NCBI GenBank assembly: GCA_003956705.1
Contig: QZCP01000590.1
Span: 172,369-236,368, forward strand
Direction: 5' to 3'
DNA from: Brevipalpus yothersi
Taxonomy: Eukaryota > Arthropoda > Arachnida > Trombidiformes > Tenuipalpidae
Length of the DNA stretch: 64,000 nt
Shown: positions 51,233-64,000 of the stretch, one piece after another
Layout: the number at the start of each line of letters is the position of its first letter
How positions within the stretch are numbered: the first letter of the stretch is position 1
Notes under the pieces: model-generated
What the model was told of the DNA's origin: nothing
Seen by the model: the letters and a program-made list of their open reading frames with translations, nothing else
Databases searched by the model: none
Translations under genes and position numbers: made by a program

Positions 51233-52354
51233 ATGGAACAAGAGGGCAACAATATTATATATTGTATTTTCTGATATAAACCTCAAACTAACCAAAGGTT
51301 AGGCTCTATCAGAATGAATGAAGAATAGGGGTTGAAAGAATGGGCCTGTTTAGCCCAATGTGGTGGTCCACACAATCAGCTGAGGGCTAACTTGGTAGAA
51401 GAATGGTGAATGTATCAATTTTTTGCCATAAAAACCGATCAACTGTAAACGAAAAAAACCTCGAATAAGAGAGAGAGGTACAAAAGATCAAATTAATCAA
51501 GCCTAGATTCACATTGCATGCGTTTGCCTTTACAGAATGGTTTTCTCTCTCTCTCTAATCATGAAGATCGATTAGCTGGAAAACATGTAGGATCATCTCT
51601 CGACTGGTTCATCGTATTCTATGGCTGAGTTTGTCAATATTTACTTGGGTTGCTCAATTGAGAGGAGAGAGGAATTGTATAGTAGTGAGATCGAGAAATA
51701 CCGAGAGCACAATTGAGTTCGGTATATTGTGAAAGAATTTCCACTACTACTAAGGCATGTAAGATTGTGGATAGAAAAAACAAGGAAAAGTGTGTATGTG
51801 TATATGTGTGCGGTACTTCTTTTTTCTGTTGCAAGATTTTGTTTTCCCTGTGAACCTTTCAAGTTTCAAAATCTTATCCATGAAAAGTACCTCTTTAGAA
51901 TATTCACGTTTAGAGGCAGTGGGAAGAGTGTGTTCACAAATCTCCAAGTAACATGAGCAATTTTGATTTTCATCGTGTTTTAAGCTCAAATCTCACAAAG
52001 AAAAGAAAATGCTCTACATACACATATACGACACACGCAAATGTGTGTAGTTGAAGAAATACTAGTGTTAACATACACAAGATTCTCTTTTAAGTAAACT
52101 GGAAGAGTATTCCTTTTTTCAGTAAAACACACCATGATTCCTCTATAGTAGACCAATTTTTCACTCTGATTCAAGCGTATATTCTATGGTAAAATAAAAC
52201 TACACATTACTCATACTCAATCAATCCTTCAATTGCATGTATTAAACAAAGATGAACAAAATTGGTATCTTTGGGAAAATGTTGCCATGTGATACAAGTT
52301 TTTCAATTCAGTCACTCAAGTTTGATAATAAAGCCTCTCTTATACACATTGATT

Positions 52355-52394
<40 letters not shown>

Positions 52395-53212
52395 CTTTTT
52401 TGCTCCACTTTCATTGAGACTGGATAAAGGAGAAAGGATCCAATAGATTGAAGAAGATTAACCTCCTTCTCATCCAAATCAACCATGAAATTGCCAAAAC
52501 TCATTGACACACACAGGCACACATATAGCAGGTCCTTAAATGAGTCCAAGTGTGTGTATATATATAAGTTGAGTAGTGACATTGCTCTCTCTCTCTTTTC
52601 GATGTCTTGTCACATTATTCACGAACAACCGACTTTGCCAATCTTTTTCGACCTCGAATAAGTAGGGCCTTCATACAGATAAATGTATAGATATATATAC
52701 ACACTCACCAGTCAATTGGAAGTGAAGATGGAAGGACGATGAAAAAAAGGAACATCAAAATACCCGAATCAAATGCTCTCCCAGATTCCCTGGAGGCTGG
52801 ATGAATCTTTCCATGAGATAGAAAGAGAAAGATAGATAGGGATGAGTGGTGCATTTCAATCCCTGTATGTATATACATGTATAAACTTTATCCGCTTCTA
52901 TTGCCATTCTTTACAGTGATTTGCATTGTTCATCTACATACATAGAGGCACACTTCCAGTGTGTGTATATATTCTGGAAAGATTCAGTGTTTTTTTAGTC
53001 ATTCAATGATTTGTTTTCCTCTCCAACTCTGACACTACTTTACATTCCCTTATGTCCTCTTGAGAATCGCCTCACGCTTCTGTGACTATCATTAATTTGG
53101 ACTTGCCAACATTCACCAGGAGAATCTCACATACACACGGAGAGCGAGCATGGATCAAGGATCAGATGCGGATGAGGAGCAAAAATTTTTCCAGGATACT
53201 GTCAATGATGAG

Positions 53213-53277
<65 letters not shown>

Positions 53278-53641
53278 AGAGAAAGAGAGAAGATGAAAGT
53301 CCATTCTTGATGCGCTTCAAGTTTCCAGGGTAACCAAATTCAGATGCCCTGAGGGAATATGACTGCTGATTTGAAAGTTGATTCACATGAAATATGAATG
53401 CTCTTCGATAATCTTTTTTCTACTCTCCTCTGGCCATTCTCACTCCACTTCCACGATAGTAACATTTACATTCCTCAATTGAGCTCAAAAATTTCATTCC
53501 TTCACTTCACTTTCCCTCCTTCGAAATAATATATCTGATTGAACAATCCAATTCATCTTTTTCAATGCTCTTCAAACCGTATCATAGACACAATACTCCT
53601 CCCCACCCCCACCACCTCTCTTTCTCTCTCTCTCTCTCTCT

Positions 53642-53693
<52 letters not shown>

Positions 53694-54068
53694 CTCTCTC
53701 TCTATTTCCTATTCGGAAGAATTTAGAGATGTTTCTGGCATCAGTCAGGATGTATTCGTATCAGGCAAATTTATCTTCAACAATTCGATTTCACTTGAGT
53801 ATGCCACAATTTATATATATATAGCTTGAAAAAGAGCCAAGCGAAAGAGAGTGTAGGAGGTTGGGATAGAAAAACTGAGGCAAAAATCAGAGTGAAGACT
53901 ATTTCCTAGTATGCTTAACTTTGAATTGACTATGTTATCCACTCTTTTGGTCATTGTTCATGAAGTAATCAGAGTCAATATAATAGAGAATGTCTATGGA
54001 CACAGGATATGGGAAAGATGGAGAAAGAGAGAGAGGGATGAGATCAAGAAACGCGAGTGAAGATGGAG

Positions 54069-54157
<89 letters not shown>

Positions 54158-55527
54158 AAACTCAAGCCATGAGCCTATGTGATAGAGAGGCTTCGATGGA
54201 TCGCTTATTTTCTCCATAGACCATTGTTTCCGGTTATTTTGCTTCTATTCCTCGTGAATGTTTCCCAGAGATAGGCACACAATTACAGTTGCAAAGGGAA
54301 AAGGAACAGAAAAATGGTAAGACCAATCATGTGAGTCTTGGGTTCTTTCTTCTGCTCTCTTTTTTCGATTTGTTCTTTTTGCCATGGAGATTGGTGGAAA
54401 CATCATTATGGTTAGAGTTCCGTTTGGTCATATGATGATTATTTTGCTCGCAATCCAGCATTTGATCATGTGGCAATGCAAAGAATGAAAAGTATACATA
54501 AATAGACGAAGAAAAAACAGTTAAGATTGGAGATTAAGTATGAAGAAGAATATTGGTGAAAGAATCTATCATAGTATGGCGTGGAGTAAAACCATAGGTA
54601 AGAATTTGATAAATCATAAAGGTGCCAAGCTCAAATCACTACTTTTTCTCGGCATTCTTAAAGATAAGAAGGAGAGAATACTTTTCAGGATAATCGTTTT
54701 ATGCGCTGAGTGAAAACCTTTCTATCTTGTCCATCAAAATATTCTCTCCTCCAGAATTCCGATTTAGACTTCATTTCGTGCGTTTTGATCACCACTTTTT
54801 CCAACGGCTGCTACATAAATGACCATAGACAATCCATTCCAAGTGCTGCCAAATGCTAGAAAAACATGTTTCTTGCTCCCATTGCTGCTGTATTCCATTA
54901 AGTTCATTTTTTTCATCTTACACACGCAAAGAATCTTGCTAAAATTATCTGTTAAACCATATAGTCTGGAGCAACTTAGTTCTCTTTGCTGAAATATTCA
55001 TCTTGATGGAAATAAAATACTTTTATAAAATTGAGATGAATTCACAAGCCTAGCTGAGAATACTTAGCAAATTTATCCTGTATTCTTGTGATCTGGTTGC
55101 TCTCTGTAACTCTTAGATACTTGATCACGTCTGAGGTGCTTGGATATGGTAGCAAACTGTAGGAATAAGAGTGCTATTTGCTCAATTTTTTCTACATTCC
55201 CAAATGGGTTCATATCTGGTAGAAGATTTTCGTAAAGTGATAATTGGACTCCAAAAACTCTAGAATTTCACTTTTTCATAAGCAAACATTGCCCATATAT
55301 GAGGGGGTTCCAAATGTTCCTTTCTAAATATTTCATGATACTAACCAAGAAATGCATCAAAAAATTTGCAGATTGAAGATCTCTACACCCTTACACATAC
55401 TCTGAATGCAATGTCAATAAATTTTTCTACAAGACAAGATTAAGTTACCCAGGCTTTTTGGATGAGTTCTCTAGATTGTAGCCGAAAATATTTTCGCGTG
55501 AGTTCAATTTATATTGCATGTGAGAGC

Positions 55528-55588
<61 letters not shown>

Positions 55589-58500
55589 ATTCTTCTCCTC
55601 AACCAACCTCAAACTATGCATACAAATGTGCTTCAAGAAAATTTAAATATTCAATCTTGCCACTGATATATAATATTTGCTCCATGGAAACAAGTTGAGG
55701 TAGAATTCAAATTACTTTGGTGTGATACATGGACTAGAGCAAGTCCGCCCATGTAGTCTTCTTTTGGAAAAAGCATGAACACATGTGGGAACTCGATTTT
55801 GCTCTTTCTTCTCGAGAAAGAATTTCACCCTACATCACATGTTATATATGAACAGTCTATCCGATTTCTTATGACAAGTTATGAGGTTTTTCTGGTGAAA
55901 ACATTGAACATCAACAAATTGAATTGTCTCTCGTGGAGCTTAGCGAAGCTAGACACAAAACATTTCAACAATATACTGTATTCAACTTCATGATTTGGGT
56001 AAACACTTCCTGGTTCACTGATTTTAATTTCAAAAAAATTCACCTCACTTGATTCTGAAGGGAATTTTCCCAAAATTTCTATGCAACCCTTATATTGACG
56101 TATTTTCTGGCCAGAAGAAGAGAGGGAAAGAATTCCAGAGAATCCAAAACCTCGAAAGCTTTCTGTTAACTGTGATCTGTTGAGTGAATATTGATCCAGA
56201 CTAGATTCTTGGACTATTCAGATTTTTTGGAGATAAAGTTTTCTTGGAAAACTTTTTTCGCACACAAGAGGCAGAGAGAAAATAGCTTGAAAAGCTCTTT
56301 CGATAAGATTTTTATTCTTAGAGAGGCGGAAATCCACCAAAGCTTGAGTTTTCTTTGAACATCATCAACAGAATAGAGTAGAGAAGAGAAAGATTCAATT
56401 CTTTGTGAACGGAAATGATGACAGGAAAGAGCAAAGAATGTGGACTGAAAGAAGAGAAGGAAAGTAAGATCATTATTGCAAACGTAAATTTAAGCCATTC
56501 AAAGTTCTTCATTCGAGTAAATAAGTTAAATGTCCATCAGTATGAAAAATGATACATCAAATGGCAAATTCATAGTCTCATACTTTAAGATAATATAATT
56601 TTGCCCCTTCTCATCATCTGCCACAAGAGCCATCAAAATATGAATGCGCATCATAATTTGTTTACAGTAATCTGCAACAGGGTTCATATATGAACCATTC
56701 TAGGGAGTTTTCAGTAAAATAATGGCAAGTTATTGCGTTAGAACAGATCTTGAGCTGCTTTTCAGTAAGGGACTGGAACTGCTAAATTCTTGAGGACGCG
56801 AGGAATCAAAAGTGTTTCAGTGTTCTGCATGAATATTGATAGATGCTTTTCAGATAATTCTGATAGAGGAGTGCTGAGAAGAGTTCGAAAAACTGTTTGA
56901 TTTCTATCTACAAACTTTTGCTAATTGCCACAGATTTTTTTTCTAAGCTTTGATCTAGAACCAAATTACCATAACTTTTGATTGTCGAACTCATTTAGGC
57001 AAAAAGTTGCATGGACTCTGTGAGCTAAACTTTTTTTCTCACTTCGCAAAGTATTCACATTTGCTGGAGGTTCTTGAAAATTGAAGGAAATCAAGTGTAT
57101 TTGCTTTCCCAAATATAGAGTAAAAAATCTGAGTCAATTGAGGCTGCTTAAATCGGATATGATTAGTGGAGGCTGCAAAAATTTGCCTCATCAACTGACA
57201 GCTACTCATTTTCTGTCTTACATTCCTCCTGCATCACAAAACTCTTGCTAACTCTCGCCACCTTTACGCTTTCTCAGCTCTCTCTCTCTCTCTCTCTCTT
57301 TAATATATTTCTTCTGATTCAATCTCATACATTATTGATGATGTCTTAATAAACTTGCTAATATTATCTTTGGATGAAACTGTGCACACACAACCTCTCA
57401 TATATCTTGAGTAGTATAGCAAAGTAGGGAAGGGAGAAAATCCAGTTGGGAATCTCAAGTTTGAATATATTCTTGGTGGAAAAATATCATCCACTAAATC
57501 GTAGTCATATATCTTCATTGAAAAAGAGAGTTGATAGAAGATGGAAAATAATTGCTATCATCTTACTTCATCAGAACATTCGCTTGATATTCACTTTTTC
57601 ATGTTCCATATGCCATTTGCTAGCATAAAAAAGTACCTTTTTATAGCGAAAATTTGTTTCTAGTTCATGAAATTTTGGACATCTTCTCATACATTACCTA
57701 CCCAGACTAGTATTTGATTAATCTTCCCAAAAGACATTACAATCTAGAACAGTTAACTTTGGTTCTCCATAATTATGTTTGATCTTTTCTCTCTACCATA
57801 GATTCTAGATCTTTATGAAAATTCGATACTGAATTCTTCAAGTTATTCATCTCAAAACAAGCAATTTACTTTTCGCTGTTCAATTTTTTCTGTCTCCATC
57901 ACTTTTTCAAGTTTCAAATTCACAGATTTTCAATTGAACTATTTTTTCATCTATTATCCTCGGTTCCTGTTCACTTAAGATTTGTGAATGCTTGTTCAGA
58001 TGACTGATGCAATGGGAAAAAAATTTTCCTCATCTTACCATGAAAAGTTTACGGAGCTAGTTGAGAAATAGAAAGTTAGCATTTGGGTCACTGAAAAATT
58101 TTCTCAAGCATACCTTTGAAACATTCTTCCAGAAAAGTAGAGGCAGAATGGAAAAAGAATGAATTCTTTTCCACTTTGCTCAATTCTTAGCCAATTTTGC
58201 TTTTTCTTTCTCTCTCTTCTTTTAACATTCTGGCAACAAAATCGTTTCAAGTGAAGGAATACTTTCGATTTGAACTTCTCTTTTCATCGCAAGTGAACTG
58301 TGGAAATTTTTTACAATGCTCATCCACGCGAATGAATCCAACTACTTTTCTATCACCAATTAGGATCAAGAGCCTTTTTTTCTCCAATTCAAGCGGATAT
58401 ATTCGCTTATTCCATCTCAGATTCCACTTGTTTGTCTTTGATGATTCTACTCTTTCGGATGTTCTCTCAAATTTTCGATAGTAGTAGCTTCTTATTCCTT

Positions 58501-61500
58501 ATATTTCCTTTCTTGCCTTCTTTTTTCCACTTCTTCAGCATGAATTGATCTTAACTGAACAGCTTACAATGAATCCTCAACTCTTTTCTCTTTTCATCTC
58601 ATCTTCTTTTTAACTCAACTTCCCGTTATTTTTCAATGTGAATTTAGTATTCTATTGGTTTTTGGAATGAAAACTTCTTGTTTGATGTTGACATCCTCCT
58701 CAAACGAGCAAGAAGCTTGTTAGAATTTGATCAGCTTTCGGTAATCATCTTGTTCAAACTGTTCTTTGAGTTTTCTTCTTCTGGTCACAATTGATCAAGC
58801 TACAACATTTTCTGTCTCTATTTCACTTTTTTTCAAAGAGAAAAATCGCTGATTACTGAGGCTTTGAAACCCAATTTCACGCCTGATTCATTTTATTGAC
58901 GACCAGTTTGACTTATACACAGTCCATCTTTATTTTGTCTTTCCTCTCATTCAGCTTCAATGCATTTCCGTGGTATATGATGATGTTTCATTTTAGTTTC
59001 CTTCAGATACTTGACCATTTCTCTCTGTTCTTTAGGTTTTTTATATCCTGAAGAAGGGGACTTCTCAAATTCTCAACTACTCTCTGAGAATCCATTAATT
59101 TCTTTTTTCTTTCGCATCTATTTTCAAATATTCAGAAAGCTGAATTTTAGATCAGCAGAACGATACAAAACACATATCATGTAGAATTTTTTCGCCGATT
59201 GAATACATATAAGATTACTTTAGGAGGCTGAATCAGAGAATATTTTTCAAGCAATCATGTAGAAAAAAACACCTTACACCTCAAGAAATTCTTTTTCACT
59301 GCATTTTTTCGATCAAAAGTCATCTTATTCCGGTACTAGAAAGTCTCACTCTCTCGTGAACCGCTAAACTAGTAAGTAAAATCAACATGGAAAGGTGTAT
59401 TCCTTGGAGAAGTGATGATTTGTACAGCATCATTCTCCATCCAGTTCAAGTACAACATAAATAAATACAGAATCATAACACATACACATTGAATCGAGCC
59501 AAGTTTTCAATAGGAGCGAAGTGGTTGTTTGTGTACTCTACTTATTCCTCTTGAATACGGATTCATTTCAGAAGATGGATTCAAATGGAATGAAATTCTG
59601 ATCTCTCTCTTTTCATTCACAAAAATTTTTCCCTATTGATAAAACTCTTCTTTTTTGCCTTTCCTCCTTTCTACTTCAATCCATTCACCGTTATTCTACT
59701 GTTGACTGTGGCTGATGGCATCCATAGAAGCCACACCAAGGTTTCCGAACAAAATTCAAATTCAATCAACTTGAATGCATGCCTGCTTACTCACAAGGCT
59801 CTTTCATTTTTTTTTGAAAAACAGTCAAAAAAACAGTTGCTAGTAGCAAAAATGTATCAAACTCTTTCCGGATAATGTTTCTGTTTCGATGGATAGGAGG
59901 AAAGGCAATAGAAAGAGAGAAGGGTTCTGAACCCTTTTGAGAAGATTTCCTCCGTGAAATAGTCGCTTGTAGAGGGAAAAGATGATCTGTATGAGCCTGA
60001 GGCTAGGAAATTTTGATTTCAAAGGAAAAGCGAATAAATTATGCGAAGAATTCAAAATTACTTGGGAAGTTGAAAGAGAGATGAGTACACGCTTCAAACT
60101 AAATCTTTCTCCGGCAAACATCTATGCAAATCATGATAACCTAATGGCATTAGTGATAATCTGCCTAATGAGCTGTTGTGTTTGGATCACATAATGCAGT
60201 GTTAGTATGCAAATTAGATGGAAGAATTTTGTAAGATGGCAAACTGTTTGGTTCGCTCGATCTATTTCCCCTTTTTGACTTATCGATTCACTAATGCGTT
60301 TACATGACTAACATACACACAGACACAAGCTCAAAGACAATCAGACTGTGGAAATAAGATCAGATCAAAAATTTTGCATTCAACTCATGGGACTGTAGAA
60401 AGTTATTGTTATACTCTAAGAACAAAAATAAAAATTCCTAACATTCTCTATTCTCTTCTCATCATTTGCAGGCTACTTTTGTGGTGAAATTGACATGCCC
60501 AAAACAATCATATCGGAAACTTCTTTTGTTCGATTAATTTTTCATTCGGACCAATATGACAAGCAAACTCAATTTCAAATCAGTACCGATGTACAGAAGC
60601 AAGATGAACGATGGAATAATCTTGGCCAACTGTACAAAATTCGCAGTAAACGTGGTCAAGCTATACCAGGATCGTATTGTGATCGAATATTTCAAGACTG
60701 TTCACCAGGACATTGTTATATCCATTCTCCTGGCTATCCTGAAATATATCCGCGTAATCTCAAATGCAGGTAAGAAGGAGTAAGGAAAATTTTGGACTCA
60801 GATCTATCATGGCCCATAGGCACACTGTATTGTTTGGCTGGGCTTGTGGAGATGCGAGTTTTTCTTTCGCTTCCTGAGTAACTGCGGAAAGAATGGCAGG
60901 AAATTTGCAGGAAGACGTGTGGATCGATAGAAACTTTTTTTTCTTCTCACCTCAGCTGATTAGTTTTTCTTCTTCTTCACACCATAACACACACATACAC
61001 TGAATATTCTTCTCCAGAATATCTTTGATTCTTTTTTCTCGCTCATCTATTCTTGTTAACGTAGACAACTAACAGAAGAATCTATCATCTAAATCTTCTT
61101 CGTGTTCTTCTTTTACTCTCCTTTTTGCACCTTTTTTTATTCATTCCTTTCCACAAGAGATATTCTTGCATTCTATTGTGTTTTCGCATTGTTCTTACAG
61201 TAATTAGCTTTTTAATGATGGAAAATTCAGTCTCTTTGGCACTTTAATGATTAAAAATACTGTCCATCATCATTGGAGCAGAAAGTTTTTCACGTTCTAT
61301 TTGCTTATTTGGATGTCTTTTTTTCTTTTTCTCCGAATCAACTGTTCTAAATTCAATAGTAATGTTGAAAAATTTTCTGAGTGCAAAAAATTAAGAATCT
61401 AAAATGACCCAGAATACATGCAATTTGCTACATCTTGAACAAGAAAAAGGGTTTCTAAAAATCAGTCATTAATGAGTCAATTGTTTTTATTGATCCAACT

Positions 61501-63675
61501 ATTTACACATGAGATTCTTGAAAAATTACAGGAGCATTCACCCTTCTCATGACTTATTCCCAACGAAAAGAACAATATCCCCCAGATCTATCAAGAACTG
61601 TTGGATTATTCATGCGATCATTGTATTTCCTCAAGCTATGATGTCTTCCCAGGTTATGTTGTTCATATGATTCTTGAAATTCTTAGGTGTGCAAGAAGCT
61701 GTTACCATGGTGTGATTTGCTTCTATCAGCACTTTACCATCTTGGAGTAACTCTTTAGGCTAAACTTTTCTCCCTCTCGCTCTCTTCTTCTGATCTGAAA
61801 CTGATACTTGAGGCTATGTACATGTATCTTCTCGAATCAGTAACTAGTTAGAGTATAGCGTCTATGGAATTGAGAATAATTTTTTCACTCCGGAAAAAAT
61901 TCAAAAGTTTACCATGCTAAGGAAGTAGTCTTATCTCTTTTGCAACTGCAAAAGTGACAGTATTTGGTGAAAATTTTCTGTCAAAATCATGATTGATTCA
62001 CTTTATGGGTTCCGCTTTTAACGGTACTCTTTTATTCTAGCCTCAACAGTTTATGCAACACAGAAAAAGGAGAATTGGGAAAGTACAGAATCGATAGTCT
62101 TTTGCTTGAGGTTCAAAGAATGCAAAATAGCCGAGTTTGCATGGTGATCGTCCCATAAGCCCAGGTATTATTATAGGAAGAAGTATTTTAGGATTGTATG
62201 TGATCGGTGAATTGGATAATCGATTGAGTAAATAGCTACTATCGAGTCGCTTTTTCGAACATAATCGATAAGAAGTAGCAGAAAAAAGAGAAAAAGAATG
62301 CAAGATGCACATGAAGAAATAGTGGATAAACAGTAGTAAATAGTCAACAAAACATTGTGTGTGTGTGTATATGCCTACAAGTTAGTGGAAATAATGTAGA
62401 GTAAGAGAAGAAAAATCATCCAAAAAGACAGTAGTTTTCCAATGCTTCAAGAATAATAGTCAAATGAATCATTTGCATAGTGACTCGAGTATCAATCTCA
62501 ATTTGAAGATGAAAAGAAAAGGAACAAAAAACGAAACAAGAAACCTCCCGAAGGAATCTGTATCTCAATAGATTCTCGAAAGATTTTTTCTTCACCAAAT
62601 CTTTTTGAACTTTGTGAGGACATATTCCAAAATTGACATCAGCTCATGAATTCCACTCATAGATCAATCGTTTGCTTCGAGTATCTGAAATACGTTTTCT
62701 CAGTATTTTCGGAACTTGTATCTTTTTTTGATCATTGAGAATATTTATAAACATTATGCTTCTGTGTATGTGGGCAAAAAAGTCTTGGAAATGAGAATAC
62801 TGTTCTCAATGTAAGAGCTATCCATGACTTGTATCAACCCAGCGTATGTAGTCAGCTTATTTTTTAGCTACTGATTTCTTGGGATTCCTTCAGCTTTGGA
62901 AGTATTTCTGTTGTGCTGAGATAGTGTTTGAACAAACCTTGTTCCTGATGACCATTCCATCATGAAGCTTGTGGAGCCAGTTTTTGTTGCCTCATCAATC
63001 TTTTTTTCATGTCATCAGAACAACTTGTAGAAGTTTTTTATCCCAAGTCTATGTGTGATTTTTTTGGGTCTCAAGATGCGTTGACAAAGGGTTGAGAGGG
63101 AACATTTTGGTGATCAGTTTGTTCGATGATCTGACTGGCTGTTTTTAAAAAATCTTGATATGCATCAGATATTCTTGAGCTCTTCCCAAAACTATGGAGA
63201 AGTTGGATTTTGTTTGAATTCCTAGATTTTTATTCATTTTTTCTGAGGCTTGATGAGATATTTGCTTTTAAGACTTATCTACTCCATTATAATTCACATC
63301 TCTGTTCACTTCATTCCCTTGAATCTGGTGTGAATCTGAAATTTTTTAATGGAAGCCTTTTTCTGATCATTTTTCGGATGCCCCATTCAAGCGATGCGAT
63401 AAATCAGTGAAAAATAGTTTTTTTCCCAAAGACTTATCCTACTAATTGATTCCACTCTATCCAATTTGCCATAGGTACTTGATACAATCCACTGGAGTTG
63501 GCTTTATTAAGATGGAAGTAGTCGATATGGATGTGGATGCAGAGCAATGTGAAAATTTACTTGTATGCTTCCCGCGTCCAGTCACTACTGATCCAAAGCA
63601 ATGTCTTCACGATTATATTCGAGTTTATGATGGCCCATCTGAAAGTGATCCCCTAATTGCCACCATGTGCGGAAG
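42706..63675 (+). CDS. Multi-CUB-domain secreted or membrane protein, 5' part
   Basis: Four exons seen: 42706-42778 (signal peptide, MITSSRANIFTVLSILQFF), 44562-44825, 60472-60769 and 63475-63675. Phases match at every junction, and the last ends in a GT donor, so the gene continues beyond the window. About 279 residues are visible. They contain CUB-type patterns: CVYTIRVQPELMDWSVSIRF, the acidic ...YFQIIDGY stretch, GYFCGEIDMP, then SPGYPEIYPRNLKCRY (start of the next CUB), CLHDYIRVYDGPSESDPLIA and MCGR. CUB domains mediate extracellular protein binding, often with calcium. The partner cannot be told. The protein resembles arthropod CUB receptors, but whether a membrane segment follows is out of view. 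Intron 2 is 15.6 kb, unusual beside the compact genes here; extra small exons in it cannot be excluded. Confidence 0.85.
48150..48394. repeat. (CT)n tract with assembly gap
   Basis: CT repeats on both sides of a 117-base run of N (48209-48325); flanking sequence is unique. Confidence 0.95.
49396..49423. repeat. (TGAA)n short tandem repeat
   Basis: Six to seven units of TGAA. Confidence 0.9.
50323..50361. repeat. (CT)n microsatellite
   Basis: About 19 CT units in the CUB gene intron. Confidence 0.95.
51200..51229. repeat. (GA)n microsatellite
   Basis: About 15 GA units. Confidence 0.95.
52359..52391. repeat. (CT)n microsatellite
   Basis: About 16 CT units. Confidence 0.95.
53216..53290. 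repeat. (GA)n microsatellite with AAAGAG tail
   Basis: About 27 GA units passing into AAAGAG repeats. Confidence 0.95.
53618..53703. repeat. Palindromic CT-GA-CT microsatellite
   Basis: (CT)n to about 53642, then (GA)n to about 53691, then a short (CT)n. The first two arms are complementary and could fold into a perfect hairpin of about 24 bp stem. Confidence 0.95.
54069..54156. repeat. (GA)n microsatellite
   Basis: About 43 GA units, the longest ungapped tract in the window. Confidence 0.97.
55534..55589. repeat. (CT)n then (CTTT)n microsatellite
   Basis: About 20 CT units followed by TTTC units. Confidence 0.95.
60770..63474. other. Intron 3 of the CUB gene
   Basis: 2.7 kb between the exons ending at 60769 and starting at 63475. 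No coding block, repeat or RNA gene recognised. Confidence 0.6.
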
Positions 63676-63943
63676 GTAATCATCTTGAAATTGAATCGCT
63701 TTTGTACTCTCATGATATCATGTACTGCCTTCAACTTTATCACTTAAAATGATGAGGATCTGCTACTCCTTGTCTTATCTTCCTTCATCTTTTTCGATCA
63801 GATCGCTTCTTCCTCTTGATCCATCTTATTCTTCTTCTCCTCCTTCCTCCTCCATCTTTTAAAGTCACCTTGACATGGAGAATTTTTATCACCTTCTATC
63901 CGCATTTTTATTTGCTCTCCTAACTGTTTTCATTCCACTTTCT

Positions 63944-63947
<4 letters not shown>

Positions 63948-64000
<53 letters not shown>
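63948..64000. repeat. (CT)n microsatellite at window end
   Basis: At least 26 CT units, cut by the window edge. Confidence 0.97.

Larger units (their letters stand above)
44826..60471. other. 15.6 kb intron of the CUB gene
   Basis: No nested gene recognised on either strand. It is AT-rich with many (CT)n/(GA)n and short (GT)n tracts, one assembly gap, a (TGAA)n run at 49396-49423 and a CT-GA-CT palindromic tract at 53618-53703. Confidence 0.6.

Noticed and set aside
1..64000. CRISPR arrays, bacterial operons, prophage or plasmid features
   Set aside because: The window is plainly eukaryotic: spliced animal genes and no prokaryotic signals.
1..64000. tRNA or rRNA genes
   Set aside because: No convincing B-box with matching acceptor stem, and no rRNA-like block, was seen by eye; a tRNAscan-SE run would settle it.

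Overview
This window is nuclear DNA of an arthropod, most likely a small-genome mite or other arachnid. It is AT-rich, its genes have mostly short GT-AG introns, and long (CT)n/(GA)n microsatellites are scattered through it. The recognisable proteins are animal ones: myosin VI, RFT1, mitochondrial isoleucyl-tRNA synthetase, a RASEF-type Rab GTPase, a CUB-domain protein and a takeout/JHBP-like protein (the group to which mite group 7 allergens belong). The mite assignment is inference from gene content and composition. I rebuilt splice structures by hand from GT/AG signals, reading-phase continuity and recalled family sequence; no alignment or search was run.

Layout. 1-6000: gene-poor, with a segmental duplication (1-520 and 4320-4770) and one two-exon gene for a small secreted protein (2086-2436, +). 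6038-6706 (-): an unrecognised single-pass membrane protein. 7987-13808 (-): a complete 10-exon myosin VI gene. 13.8-17.6 kb: intergenic. 17.6-21.1 kb (-): a tandem array of the same small secreted protein family, with two intact-looking genes, two pseudogenes and RFT1 debris. 21084-23028 (-): complete RFT1. 23806-26662 (-): a seven-exon gene for a disordered Arg/Gly/Tyr/Asn-rich, probably RNA-binding protein, with a 15-nt microexon. 28058-29323 (-): takeout/JHBP-like secreted protein. 34111-37471 (+): IARS2. 37616-41153 (-): RASEF-like EF-hand/coiled-coil/Rab protein, convergent with IARS2. 42706 to at least 63675 (+): the 5' part of a multi-CUB secreted or membrane protein with a 15.6 kb intron; it runs off the window.

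The main novelty candidate is the small secreted protein family. Its members have a signal peptide exon, a single phase-1 intron, a conserved mature core around SC(E/D)E...KW...D..(I/V)LQG(I/M)I and a C-terminal (K/H)(Y/H)C. The array looks like birth-and-death evolution: its repeat units share an almost identical ~210-bp spacer with the 3' end of RFT1, including a shared AATAAA, so RFT1 and the peptide genes were duplicated together or exchanged their 3' ends.

Other points of interest are a Gly replacing the usual Ala in the switch II motif of the Rab domain (WDTGGQE), a shortened myosin VI C-terminus, a (CT)n microsatellite acting as the polypyrimidine tract of the last myosin VI exon, and a Y-box-like basic tail protein with no cold-shock domain in view. 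Two runs of N (33568-33674 and 48209-48325) sit inside (CT)n tracts and are assembly gaps.
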